A DNA stretch of 64,000 nt from an uncultured bacterium (GTDB lineage Bacteria; Cyanobacteriota; Vampirovibrionia; Gastranaerophilales; Gastranaerophilaceae): positions 42,714 to 106,713 of the forward strand of contig CADAKY010000004.1 of assembly GCA_902788575.1 (NCBI GenBank), written 5' to 3'. Below the pieces are notes generated by a model. That model saw only the letters and a program-made list of their open reading frames with translations. It did no database searches and was not told the DNA's origin. Positions within the stretch are counted from its first letter, which is position 1, and each line of letters starts with the position of its first letter. The position numbers and the translations under genes were made by a program. Shown here in pieces: positions 36,207-43,451 of this stretch.

Positions 36207-36609
36207 AACGCTGAAAAAATACTTTTATCTTTATATTCTGAGACGAAAATATTACCGCACAGGTTCATGCAACGCTTGCGGGAGGTGTTGTCAAAAAATT
36301 TATGTCAAACACAGAGACGTTATAAAAACTGAGGAAGAGTTTAAAAAACTTCAAAAACTTCATCCTTTTTACACATATCTTACAATTGTTGATAAAGATG
36401 AAACGGGGCTTGTATTTGAGTGTTCAAACTTGGATAAAGAAACACATAAATGTAAAATCCATAAAAAACGCCCCGGAATTTGCAGGAGATATCCTCAGGA
36501 GGAAGTTTTTGCAATGGGCGGAACTCTTGCCGAACATTGCGGATACAGGCTTGAACCAATTGTCAGTTTTGATGAAGTTTTTCAAAAAGTAGTTAAACAG
36601 AAAAAATAG
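36199..36609 (+). CDS. YkgJ-family (UPF0153) cysteine-cluster protein
   Basis: 136 residues. The motif SCNACGRCCQKIYV (CxxCGxCC) with later CSNLDKETHKCKIHKKRPGICRRYP and HCGYR is that of the YkgJ/UPF0153 family, thought to bind a zinc or iron ion or cluster. Function is unknown in general. Translationally coupled to the TPR gene (8-nt overlap) and 18 nt ahead of a flavoprotein gene. Confidence 0.88.
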   Translation: MFKTLKKYFYLYILRRKYYRTGSCNACGRCCQKIYVKHRDVIKTEEEFKKLQKLHPFYTYLTIVDKDETGLVFECSNLDKETHKCKIHKKRPGICRRYPQEEVFAMGGTLAEHCGYRLEPIVSFDEVFQKVVKQKK

Positions 36610-36627
36610 ATAACAGGAGTTTATAAT

Positions 36628-37293
36628 ATGAAAAAAGTTGTTATTCTAAACGGAAGTCCGAGGAAAAATTTTAATACCGCAAAACTTTTACAGGAGGCAA
36701 AAAAAGGTGCGGAATCTGCAGGTGCGAAGGTTGAATATATTAACCTTGTTGATATAAATTTTAAAGGATGTATGAGTTGTTTTGCCTGCAAAAGAAAGGG
36801 TGCAACGACAAACGGACTTTGTGCGTGGAAAGATGATTTGAGACCGGTGCTGGAAAAAATAATTAACTCTGATGCTGTTATAATCGGAAGTCCGGTTTAT
36901 TATTCATATCCGACGGGAATGTTTAGAAATCTTCTTGAAAGAATGCTTTTTGCCGCAGGTACATATATTGTAGATGAAAATGGCGGTTTGAAAAGGATTT
37001 TAACAAGGACAATACCGGTGGGTATAATTTTTACAATGAATTGCCCTGAAGCTTTAACTAAAAATTATGATTATCCGACTATTTTGAATGCTAATGAATC
37101 CGCTTGCAGAGCGATATTTGGGTATGCAGAAACACTTAATTCTTATGATACGTACCAATTTACGGATTATTCAAAATATGATTGTACGCTTTTTGATGAA
37201 AGAGTAAAGGCAAAAGTAAGAGAAGAACAATTCCCGAAAGATTTGGCAAATGCATTTGAAATGGGTAAAAGATTAACGGAATTAAATTTATAA
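36628..37293 (+). CDS. NAD(P)H-dependent flavin oxidoreductase (flavodoxin fold)
   Basis: 221 residues. FMN-binding loop ILNGSPRKNFNTAKLL, IIGSPVYYSYPTGMFRNLLERM and a cysteine cluster CMSCFACKRKG are those of the iron-sulfur flavoprotein/NADPH-dependent FMN reductase group. The cysteines could be redox-active or hold a cluster. ACAGGAG precedes the ATG. Probably in one transcript with the TPR and YkgJ-family genes. Confidence 0.88.
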   Translation: MKKVVILNGSPRKNFNTAKLLQEAKKGAESAGAKVEYINLVDINFKGCMSCFACKRKGATTNGLCAWKDDLRPVLEKIINSDAVIIGSPVYYSYPTGMFRNLLERMLFAAGTYIVDENGGLKRILTRTIPVGIIFTMNCPEALTKNYDYPTILNANESACRAIFGYAETLNSYDTYQFTDYSKYDCTLFDERVKAKVREEQFPKDLANAFEMGKRLTELNL

Positions 37294-37436
37294 AATAATA
37301 TAAAATATAATGTTGTGAATTTATTAATTTAATTATTGTTTTTAATTATAACCTTGTGTAACGAAATTTTACTTAATTTTCATTTTAAAATATAATGAAA
37401 AAAGATTTGGGAATATGAAGATTTGGGGGTAGCTTG

Positions 37437-38672
37437 ATGAATTTGGATAAAGTAAGAGCGACAGATAGTGAAATTGCGCAATATATAGATGAAGAACTTG
37501 AAAGACAGCGTACAACAATAGAATTGATTGCGAGTGAAAATTTTACATCACCTGCCGTAATGCAGGCATGTGGAAGTGTATTGACTAATAAATATGCAGA
37601 AGGTAAACCGCAAAAACGTTACTATAACGGATGTGAAGTCATTGATAAAATTGAACAGCTTGCACAAAAAAGAGCGTGTGAATTGTTTCACATGGATCAT
37701 GCAAATGTTCAGCCTCATTCAGGTGCTCAGGCAAATATGGCTGTTTTCTTTGCACTTTTAAAACAAGGCGATAGTATTTTGAGTATGGATTTGTCAAACG
37801 GCGGACACTTGAGTCACGGTTCTCCGGTAAATTTCTCCGGAACATATTTTAACGTAACAAGCTATGGTGTTGATGATAACGGATGTATTGATTATGATAA
37901 CGTCAGAGAGCTTGCACTGCAATGCAAACCGAAATTGATTATTTGCGGAGCAAGCAACTATTCAAAAATAATTGATTTTAAACGCTTTAGAGAAATAGCT
38001 GATGAAGTTGGTGCTGTTCTTATGGCGGATATTGCTCATATTGCCGGACTTGTTGCCGGCGGAGTTCATCCGTCACCTTCCGGATATGCCCAAATTGTTA
38101 CTACAACAACACATAAAACTTTGAGAGGTCCGAGAGGCGGAATTATTATGTGTGATGAAGAATATGCTCTTGCAATAGACAAGGCGGTTTTCCCCGGAAT
38201 TCAGGGCGGGCCGTTGGAGCATATTATCGCAGGAAAAGCTGTTGCTTTAAAAGAAGCGCTTGAACCTTCATTTAAGACTTATGCCGAACAAATTGTTAAG
38301 AACGCAAAAGCTATGGCGCAAGGACTTCTTGATAACGGGTTGGATATTGTTGGCGGTATGACGGAAAACCATCTTATGACTCTGGATTTGAGAAAAACCG
38401 GCAAAACCGGTAAAGATATGGCAAACGTTCTTGAAAGAGTCGGTATTACCGCAAATAAAAATACCGTTCCGAATGATCCGCAAAGTCCGTTTGTTACAAG
38501 CGGAATCCGTCTCGGTGCAGCTGCGATGACAACAAGAGGTTTTAAAGAAGAAGATATGAAGGAAGTTGCAAGAATTATAGCAGAAGCGATAAAAAATTCC
38601 GACAATGAATCTGTTCTTGCATCTTTAAGGCAGGATTCTTTGAAGCTTTGCGAAAAATATCCTCTGTATTAA
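37437..38672 (+). CDS. glyA: Serine hydroxymethyltransferase
   Basis: 411 residues. Converts serine and tetrahydrofolate to glycine and methylene-THF; PLP enzyme. Signatures: [51 protein letters not shown] and the PLP-lysine block [13 protein letters not shown]. The ATG at 37437 has GGGGGT 5 nt upstream; a TTG at 37434 is the alternative. A TATAAT at about 37390 probably serves it. No glycine or THF riboswitch-like leader is visible. Confidence 0.97.
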   Translation: MNLDKVRATDSEIAQYIDEELERQRTTIELIASENFTSPAVMQACGSVLTNKYAEGKPQKRYYNGCEVIDKIEQLAQKRACELFHMDHANVQPHSGAQANMAVFFALLKQGDSILSMDLSNGGHLSHGSPVNFSGTYFNVTSYGVDDNGCIDYDNVRELALQCKPKLIICGASNYSKIIDFKRFREIADEVGAVLMADIAHIAGLVAGGVHPSPSGYAQIVTTTTHKTLRGPRGGIIMCDEEYALAIDKAVFPGIQGGPLEHIIAGKAVALKEALEPSFKTYAEQIVKNAKAMAQGLLDNGLDIVGGMTENHLMTLDLRKTGKTGKDMANVLERVGITANKNTVPNDPQSPFVTSGIRLGAAAMTTRGFKEEDMKEVARIIAEAIKNSDNESVLASLRQDSLKLCEKYPLY

Positions 38673-38686
38673 TATAAAATCATTTA

Positions 38687-39370
38687 TTAACGTTTTTGCG
38701 GAAATTTGCTGAAAATGTATTCAAAATAAGCTTTTGAAGCGTTTACACCGCGATTGAAAGTTCTTTGCGCAATTTTCGGCCAAAGTTTTTTATTCGAATA
38801 TGAGACGTGATTTTCTGTCTGAACAGTATAGAGAGCTGTATTATGAAAAAGTGATTTAAGATTTGAAAAATGTATATCTTCGGGGATAAAATGATTGACT
38901 AAAAAGTTCAATCTTGAACTTACACCGTATTTTTTGCCTCTTTCAAAGTTTATGTGCATCGGAAGTCTGAATAACTTGTGTAAATAATTTCCGTGTTCAA
39001 CATGCGGCGGAGTAGCACCGTCTTGAAGGTAATGAGCTGCGTATCCGGCTTCCCTGAGCGCAAGTTCTCTTCTTCCGGTATTTATTGCTTCTTCAGCTTT
39101 TGAGTTGTGATAAAGAAATTTACTCAATGCATTATTTTTTTCATCATTTTTTTTCCCGAAACTCGGGTCTTCATGCAAAACATCGTAAAAATGCGCGCTG
39201 TTCATATCTTCCAGCTCTTCGCTCATCAGGTCAGGCATTTTTGAAAACTGTGAAACCATATTTTTTTCAGCATCTGAAATATATAAATTATCTTTGAGAG
39301 CAAGTTTTGTCATTGCTCTGTGTGTTTTTATATTTTGTTTAAAATTTACGGAACATTGTGAAACTATCAT
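38687..39370 (-). CDS. Zinc-dependent phospholipase C-like protein
   Basis: 227 residues, no signal peptide. THRAMTKLALKD near the start, then EAGYAAHYLQDGATPPHVEH, matches the metal-binding H-x3-D and following H-E/H of zinc-dependent phospholipase C / S1-P1 nuclease-type helical enzymes. Other ligands (H in FERGKKYG region, HF/H in NHFIPEDIHF) are less sure. The start MIVSQCSVNFKQN shares the short F-K/G-type N-terminus with its neighbour and others. Start lies 1 nt after the preceding gene's stop, so they form an operon. Substrate unknown. Confidence 0.72.
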   Translation of the reverse strand: MIVSQCSVNFKQNIKTHRAMTKLALKDNLYISDAEKNMVSQFSKMPDLMSEELEDMNSAHFYDVLHEDPSFGKKNDEKNNALSKFLYHNSKAEEAINTGRRELALREAGYAAHYLQDGATPPHVEHGNYLHKLFRLPMHINFERGKKYGVSSRLNFLVNHFIPEDIHFSNLKSLFHNTALYTVQTENHVSYSNKKLWPKIAQRTFNRGVNASKAYFEYIFSKFPQKR

Positions 39371-39371
39371 T

Positions 39372-40151
39372 TTATATGTTTAAAAACCTTTTTATAAATT
39401 CTTTTGATATTCTGTAACACTCTCTCATATATCTGAAGTAAAATTTATTCTTTTTTACTTGAGGATTTCTTATTGTATTTTCAATAAGTTCATTAGTGTC
39501 AGGATTAACCTTCATTCCGTACTTAACTTTTAATCTGATTCCTCTGAGTGCCTGTATCGGATTATCAAAAAATGATTCTTTTTTGTTATGTTTTAATTTA
39601 TTTTGAATTAAATCTTTTTTACCTTTAAAATAATCAATAAATTTTAGTTTTAATCCGCCTTTTTCATTTTCATCAAGCTTTATAAGCATGCTGTTGATAG
39701 AAAAATCATTATCACTAATATTTTTAATTAAAGCTTTTCTTATGTTATCTTTTCCACAGATTGTTTCACCGTTATCCGCAAGAGGTTTTAAATCCACCTC
39801 TGTATCTTTGGTATAAATTACTGCTCTTTTGACAGACGGTTTAAGGAAAATTCTTTTAAAAACATCATTGTGTTTTTCAAGCAATTCTTTGGAAAAATCC
39901 AGAGCGTCGCCGTTTATAATAAAATCAAGGTCGTTAATGTTTTTTTGCAGCAAACAATCTCTGACAGCTCCGCCAAAAAGATAAACATCTTTGCCGTCTG
40001 CAGCTTTTCTTATTGTATCCATAAGTTGCAGCTGATTTTCACTAAAACCTGCTTGTAAATTAGTATTTGTGGGCTGTATTAATCTGTTTTTATGAAATTT
40101 TTTTCCTGAAAAAATTATATTTTCATTTTTTATTGAATTTATAACAGTCAT
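39372..40151 (-). CDS. CCA/poly(A)-polymerase-type nucleotidyltransferase, short
   Basis: 259 residues. The head domain is clear: VYLFGGAVRDCLLQKNINDLDFII has the GG-x-x-R-D and D-x-D of class II nucleotidyltransferases, followed by VDLKPL and RKALIKNISDNDFSINSML. Complete CCA-adding enzymes are about 400 residues or more; the body, tail and HD domains are missing here, and about 35 extra residues with IIFSGKKF precede the head. It may modify another substrate. TATAAT ends 5 nt before the ATG (leaderless type). Operon with the phospholipase-like gene. Confidence 0.8.
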   Translation of the reverse strand: MTVINSIKNENIIFSGKKFHKNRLIQPTNTNLQAGFSENQLQLMDTIRKAADGKDVYLFGGAVRDCLLQKNINDLDFIINGDALDFSKELLEKHNDVFKRIFLKPSVKRAVIYTKDTEVDLKPLADNGETICGKDNIRKALIKNISDNDFSINSMLIKLDENEKGGLKLKFIDYFKGKKDLIQNKLKHNKKESFFDNPIQALRGIRLKVKYGMKVNPDTNELIENTIRNPQVKKNKFYFRYMRECYRISKEFIKRFLNI

Positions 40152-40369
40152 ACTTTATTATAAACTCAAAAATAAAAAATTTTGCCCTTAAAACAGAAAA
40201 CCAATCAATTACAATAATATTGCATAGGAAATATTCATTTTAATAATAAACATGTCATTCAGAGGACAATATCAATTCGGGTCAGAAGAATCTCTTAAAC
40301 GGAATTATTAACTTTTTCCGTACCCTCTTAATGTAATATTTTTATTTTAAATTTTTATACCAAAAATAC
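40152..40369. other. Intergenic stretch with a repeat remnant
   Basis: The gap holds the -10 of the gene at 40151 and a TGTCATTCAGAGGACA...GGGTCAGAAGAATCT stretch (40252-40295). This resembles the widespread TGTCATTCTGAG...GAAGAATCT intergenic repeat. No gene is visible. Confidence 0.4.
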
Positions 40370-40400
40370 AAAAAGCGGAATCTCATAACTTCCGCTTTTT
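40370..40400 (-). terminator. Terminator of the two-gene unit 40432-40861
   Basis: AAAAAGCGGAA, loop TCTCATAAC, TTCCGCTTTTT. Confidence 0.88.
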
Positions 40401-40431
40401 GTTCAAAATTTAACTCTGCAAATATTTTCGG

Positions 40432-40674
40432 TTATTGCGCAATTTCACCGGTATAAAATCCCATAAGATTTGCAAGTCTTCTCTGCTTTTCAGCAGCTTT
40501 TTCAATGTTTTGTTTAATTTCTTCAAGTTCTTTTAGTAATGTATTTAAGTCTTTGCGCTGTCTGCTCTCTAGGCGTTCCTCCTTATTCTGTGTACATTCT
40601 CGTGCATCCCGCAAATCAACTTCCAGCCAATTTGGTGAAAAGCACTTGTTTTCAAAATCTGTTTTTGAGCTCAT
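40432..40674 (-). CDS. Small unknown protein, charged helical
   Basis: 80 residues, not recognised. After an N-terminal segment (MSSKTDFENKCFSPNWLEVD) it is one long charged helix (KDLNTLLKELEEIKQNIEKAAEKQRRLANL) with heptad spacing. CAGGAG is 6 nt before the ATG. Co-transcribed with a 57-residue gene immediately upstream; both have proper ribosome-binding sites. Confidence 0.65.
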   Translation of the reverse strand: MSSKTDFENKCFSPNWLEVDLRDARECTQNKEERLESRQRKDLNTLLKELEEIKQNIEKAAEKQRRLANLMGFYTGEIAQ

Positions 40675-40687
40675 AATTTACTCCTGA

Positions 40688-40861
40688 TTAGTAACTCGGT
40701 TTAAATTTTCTTGTAAAGTTTTTAATTGTTCTGTTAAAGCTTGATACCATATCTCTGCATTCAACAAAATCCCTTGCTACTTCCTGAAATTCTTTTGAAT
40801 TAAAATTGAATGCTGTCATTTCTGAATATTCAATCAGCATTTCGTGTTCGTCATGTTCCAT
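40688..40861 (-). CDS. Very small unknown protein (57 aa)
   Basis: Short frame starting MEHDEHEMLIEYSEMTAF and ending RKFKPSY. It has a strong AAGGAG 7 nt before the ATG, and its stop is 13 nt before the start of the 80-residue gene. Good translation signals on both and a shared terminator support a real two-gene unit. Mixed acidic start and basic end; no known family. Confidence 0.6.
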   Translation of the reverse strand: MEHDEHEMLIEYSEMTAFNFNSKEFQEVARDFVECRDMVSSFNRTIKNFTRKFKPSY

Positions 40862-41064
40862 AAATTGCTCCTTAAAAAACTACTACCCTGTTTTCCTAAT
40901 TACACATTCCTATCAACTGCTATACTTCAATAATTTCATTTCCTTTTTGCTTACATAATGTATATCGGCACATTTTTGAAAAACTTTAGGGTTTTTGAAA
41001 ATATTGTTACAAATCGTTACACAAGTGATGGAATTGTGCATAGTTATTGAGTTATAATTAGGCT

Positions 41065-42330
41065 ATGTTAAAAGGGAAAAATATTTTAATAGGTATAACC
41101 GGCGGAATTGCAGCGTACAAAGTTTGTAATTTGATTAGATTGTACAAGAAATCAGGTGCAAATGTCAGAGTCGTTGTGACTCCGAATGCGCTGAATTTTG
41201 TCACAAAGCTTACTCTTCAGAGTCTTTCTCAGAATGAAGTTTACGTTGAAAGCTTTGAAATTGAAGAATATAAGCCGGAACACATTGCGCTCACCGAATC
41301 AGACATTTTTGTGATAGCTCCGGCAAGTGCTAATACAATTTCTAAAATTGCAAATGGGATTTGTGATAACCTTCTTACAACAACGGCATGCGCTTTTTCT
41401 AGACCGATTCTGCTTGCGCCCGCTATGAATACAAATATGTGGAACAATCCTTTTATTCAGGAAAATTTATTCAAGTTAAGAAATAACGGATACCATATTT
41501 TAGAACCCTCAAGCGGTTTTCTTGCCTGTGGAGATACGGGTGTAGGAAGGATGATGGAGCCTGAGGATATATTTGATAAAACTATTAAAATATTATCTGA
41601 AAAAATGCCGTTTTTTGGAAAAAAGATTCTTATAACAGCAGGCGGCACAAAGGAAAAACTTGACCCCGTAAGATATATTACAAATTGTTCTTCCGGAAAA
41701 ATGGGGATTGCGCTTGCTGAAAATGCTTCCAAGATGGGTGCCGATGTAACTCTTGTTTCAACCTTTCCGCAAGAAGGCTGTTATACAAATATAGTTGCGG
41801 AAACAGCAAGTGAGATGGAAAAAGTTGTAAAAGAAAAACTTTTTGAGCAGGATTGTGTTATTATGGCAGCGGCAGTTGCTGACTGGAGAGCTGAAAATTA
41901 TTCCGAAGAAAAAATGAAAAAAGGAGAAGAAGATTCTCTCACAATAAAACTTGTAAAAAATCCTGATATTTTAAAAGAGATTTGTGAAATAAGGAATTCA
42001 GCCCCCACCCGAATTTCAGGCTCTCAAAATTCGAGCCGAAATTCTACCCTCCCCCTTGGTGAGGGGTGTCCGGTTATTGTTGGTTTTTGTGCAGAGAGTG
42101 AAAATTTGATAGAAAACGCTAAAACAAAAATCCTGAAAAAAGGCTGTGATTATATTGTAGCTAATGATATTTCCCGAAAAGATATCGGATTTAACAGTGA
42201 TAAAAATGAAGTTTATATCATAGATAAGGATTTGAATATCAATAAACTTGAAAAAAATTCAAAACAGAATATTGCAAAAAGTATTTTGGAAGAAATTTTG
42301 AATTTTTCAAAAATAAAATTGATAAATTAA
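41065..42330 (+). CDS. coaBC: CoaBC: phosphopantothenoylcysteine synthetase/decarboxylase
   Basis: 421-residue bifunctional enzyme of coenzyme A synthesis. The N-terminal flavin decarboxylase half has ITGGIAAYKVCNLIR and APAMNTNMWNNPF with the catalytic region LACGDTGVGRM. The C-terminal synthetase half has ITAGGTKEKLDPVRYITNCSSGKMGIALAENA, VAAD-like AAAVADW and VIVGFCAESENL. Between KNPDILKEICEIR and PVIVGFCAE lie about 25 extra residues (APTRISGSQNSSRNSTLPLG, about 311-335) encoded by a palindromic repeat. TATAAT ends 6 nt before the ATG without a ribosome-binding site, so it is probably leaderless. Confidence 0.95.
   Translation: MLKGKNILIGITGGIAAYKVCNLIRLYKKSGANVRVVVTPNALNFVTKLTLQSLSQNEVYVESFEIEEYKPEHIALTESDIFVIAPASANTISKIANGICDNLLTTTACAFSRPILLAPAMNTNMWNNPFIQENLFKLRNNGYHILEPSSGFLACGDTGVGRMMEPEDIFDKTIKILSEKMPFFGKKILITAGGTKEKLDPVRYITNCSSGKMGIALAENASKMGADVTLVSTFPQEGCYTNIVAETASEMEKVVKEKLFEQDCVIMAAAVADWRAENYSEEKMKKGEEDSLTIKLVKNPDILKEICEIRNSAPTRISGSQNSSRNSTLPLGEGCPVIVGFCAESENLIENAKTKILKKGCDYIVANDISRKDIGFNSDKNEVYIIDKDLNINKLEKNSKQNIAKSILEEILNFSKIKLIN
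41999..42069. repeat. Palindromic repeat inserted in frame in coaBC
   Basis: Two hairpins: GAATTTC-A-GGCTC with GAGCC-GAAATTC (42011-42044), and CCCTC with GAGGG (42047-42065). The right half matches the intergenic repeat at 10569-10642. The frame is kept through it. Confidence 0.75.
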
Positions 42331-42335
42331 GCTTG

Positions 42336-42364
42336 TAGGTCTGGTTTTAACCCGACAAAAACTT
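42336..42364. repeat. TAGGTCGGG palindromic repeat, copy a
   Basis: TAGGTCTGGTTTTAACCCGA then CAAAAACTT. Same family at 42589-42617 and 42850-42878, an inverted variant GTCGGGCTAAAGCCCGAC at 42631-42648, and a diverged copy at 58877. Confidence 0.8.
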
Positions 42365-42427
42365 TTTGGTGCAATCTTGTGTAAAAGAGGGCAAGAATAG
42401 TGTAAAAAGCGGATATTTTTGTTATAT

Positions 42428-42502
42428 AAATCGGACTTTTCGGACATTTTTAGTCAAGTAATTTTCTACCCAATAAAATCGCTAAGATTTACTAGAATTA
42501 GC
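42428..42502. repeat. 75-nt direct repeat, copy 1
   Basis: Roughly 80% identical to 42772-42846. The longest exact block is TAAAATCGCTAAGATTTACT (plus AGAAT), preceded in both by AAATCGGAC and a TTTTC-ACC segment. The rest of the 655-nt gap from coaBC to tRNA-Met holds only the palindromic repeats; no gene is visible. Confidence 0.8.
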
Positions 42503-42588
42503 AATCTTTCCGATTAAAAATTTTTTCCCCTTTGTAAAATAACAGTCGGTTTGAGAAGATAGAACACTCAAATTGAGAATCTAAATTA

Positions 42589-42653
42589 TAGGTCGGGTTT
42601 TAACCCGACAATAACTTGTAAAGTAAATGTGTCGGGCTAAAGCCCGACCTATT
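42589..42653. repeat. TAGGTCGGG palindromic repeats, copy b and inverted variant
   Basis: TAGGTCGGGTTTTAACCCGA followed by CAATAACTT; 14 nt later comes the inverted GTCGGGCTAAAGCCCGAC-CTATTTTTT, in which the stem bases differ but pair. Confidence 0.8.
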
Positions 42654-42771
42654 TTTTGAACAAAATTTTCAAACTACCGATTTTTGCTCTTTGTTGTGAT
42701 TTGGATTTTGTTGTTATTTGAGCCAAATATTTACTCATTCAAAAGTCTTTTTGCGGACATTTTTGTCACCG

Positions 42772-42846
42772 AAATCGGACATTCCGGACTTTTATACTCA
42801 ATCAATTTTCGACCTATTAAAATCGCTAAGATTTACTAGAATCAGT
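42772..42846. repeat. 75-nt direct repeat, copy 2
   Basis: Second copy of the element at 42428-42502; here it runs directly into palindromic copy c at 42850. Confidence 0.8.
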
Positions 42847-42849
42847 GAA

Positions 42850-42878
42850 TAGGTCGGGTTTTAACCCGACAAAAACTT
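42850..42878. repeat. TAGGTCGGG palindromic repeat, copy c
   Basis: TAGGTCGGGTTTTAACCCGA then CAAAAACTT. Confidence 0.8.
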
Positions 42879-42948
42879 AAAATTATTCAAAAGTGACTTT
42901 GCCGAAATAATCAAACTACTCAAAAAAATACAGGTAAAATTTTGCATT

Positions 42949-42978
42949 AAAAAAGAGAGCCAAAATGCTCTCTTTTAT
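42949..42978 (-). terminator. tRNA-Met terminator
   Basis: AAAAGAGAGC and GCTCTCTTTT around CAAAAT; read on the minus strand it follows the tRNA by 7 nt. Confidence 0.85.
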
Positions 42979-42984
42979 TAAATT

Positions 42985-43056
42985 TGGGCCCGGAGGGATT
43001 CGAACCCACGACCAAAGGATTATGAGTCCTCTGCGCTACCGCTGCGCCACAGGCCC
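42985..43056 (-). tRNA. tRNA-Met (anticodon CAT)
   Basis: 72-nt cloverleaf. Acceptor GGGCCTG/CGGGCCC (one U-G), D-arm GCGCAGCGGTAGCGC, anticodon stem GAGGA/TCCTT around CTCATAA, T-arm GTGGG-TTCGAAT-CCCTC. Position 1 pairs with 72, so it is not an initiator; elongator Met or lysidine-modified Ile(CAT) cannot be told apart by eye. No CCA encoded. Confidence 0.93.
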
Positions 43057-43093
43057 GTGACGACTTTATTATTCAATTTTCAAACTTTGTTTT

Positions 43094-43186
43094 GGCCTGG
43101 TCTTGCGTTAGCAGAAACATTCGTTTCGCTACCTAACATCCTCAAAAAAGATAATCAATCTTTTTTTCGTCTGTTGCCACAGGCCC
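43094..43186 (-). ncRNA. tRNA-derived structured element 1
   Basis: Begins with the tRNA-Met 5' end (GGGCCTGTGGC) and then leaves the tRNA sequence. GGCCTG at 43185-43180 pairs with CAGGCC at 43099-43094, closing two inner hairpins: AAAAAAAGAT/ATCTTTTTT (43144-43167) and GTTAG..GAAAC/GTTTC..CTAAC (43107-43137). Lies 37 nt upstream of the intact tRNA on the same strand. It is likely in the same primary transcript. Confidence 0.45.
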
Positions 43187-43217
43187 GTGACGTTTTTTTA
43201 TTTTGTTGTCATTCCTT

Positions 43218-43301
43218 GGGCGCTGTGGTAGCGATGCGCTACCTTCCTCTCCGAGAACGTGACATTTAGTCACCTTCTCGTCGGCAGAGTGCCACAGGCC
43301 C
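43218..43301 (-). ncRNA. tRNA-derived structured element 2
   Basis: Also begins GGGCCTGTGGC. The first 10 bases pair with CCACAGCGCCC at its 3' end (one bulged C). Inside are CGAGAA-GTGAC/GTCAC-TTCTCG (43252-43280) and GGTAGCG/CGCTACC (43227-43243). Its upstream 27-nt leader TTGAAAATTGAATAATAAAG-TCG is repeated in front of the intact tRNA. No coding gene is seen in 43302-43451. Confidence 0.45.
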
Positions 43302-43451
43302 GTGGCGACTTTATTATTCAATTTTCAAGCCTGCATTGATTTTATTTATCCCCGTTTTATTCAAACGTTTCTATCAATAACCGCTTTATATGCCCGCGTG
43401 TTCGGTCACTTCCCAATCCTATCAATTAAATAAACAAAAATCAAGTATTTT

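Noticed and set aside
37294..37436. Glycine or THF riboswitch before glyA
   Set aside because: The leader is plain AT-rich sequence with no conserved riboswitch core.
42331..42985. CRISPR-like array of regularly repeated units
   Set aside because: Repeats are palindromic, irregularly spaced and include inverted copies; there are no uniform spacers and no cas genes.
43057..43269. 70-residue plus-strand open frame
   Set aside because: It runs through the tRNA-derived elements on the opposite strand and has no coding features.
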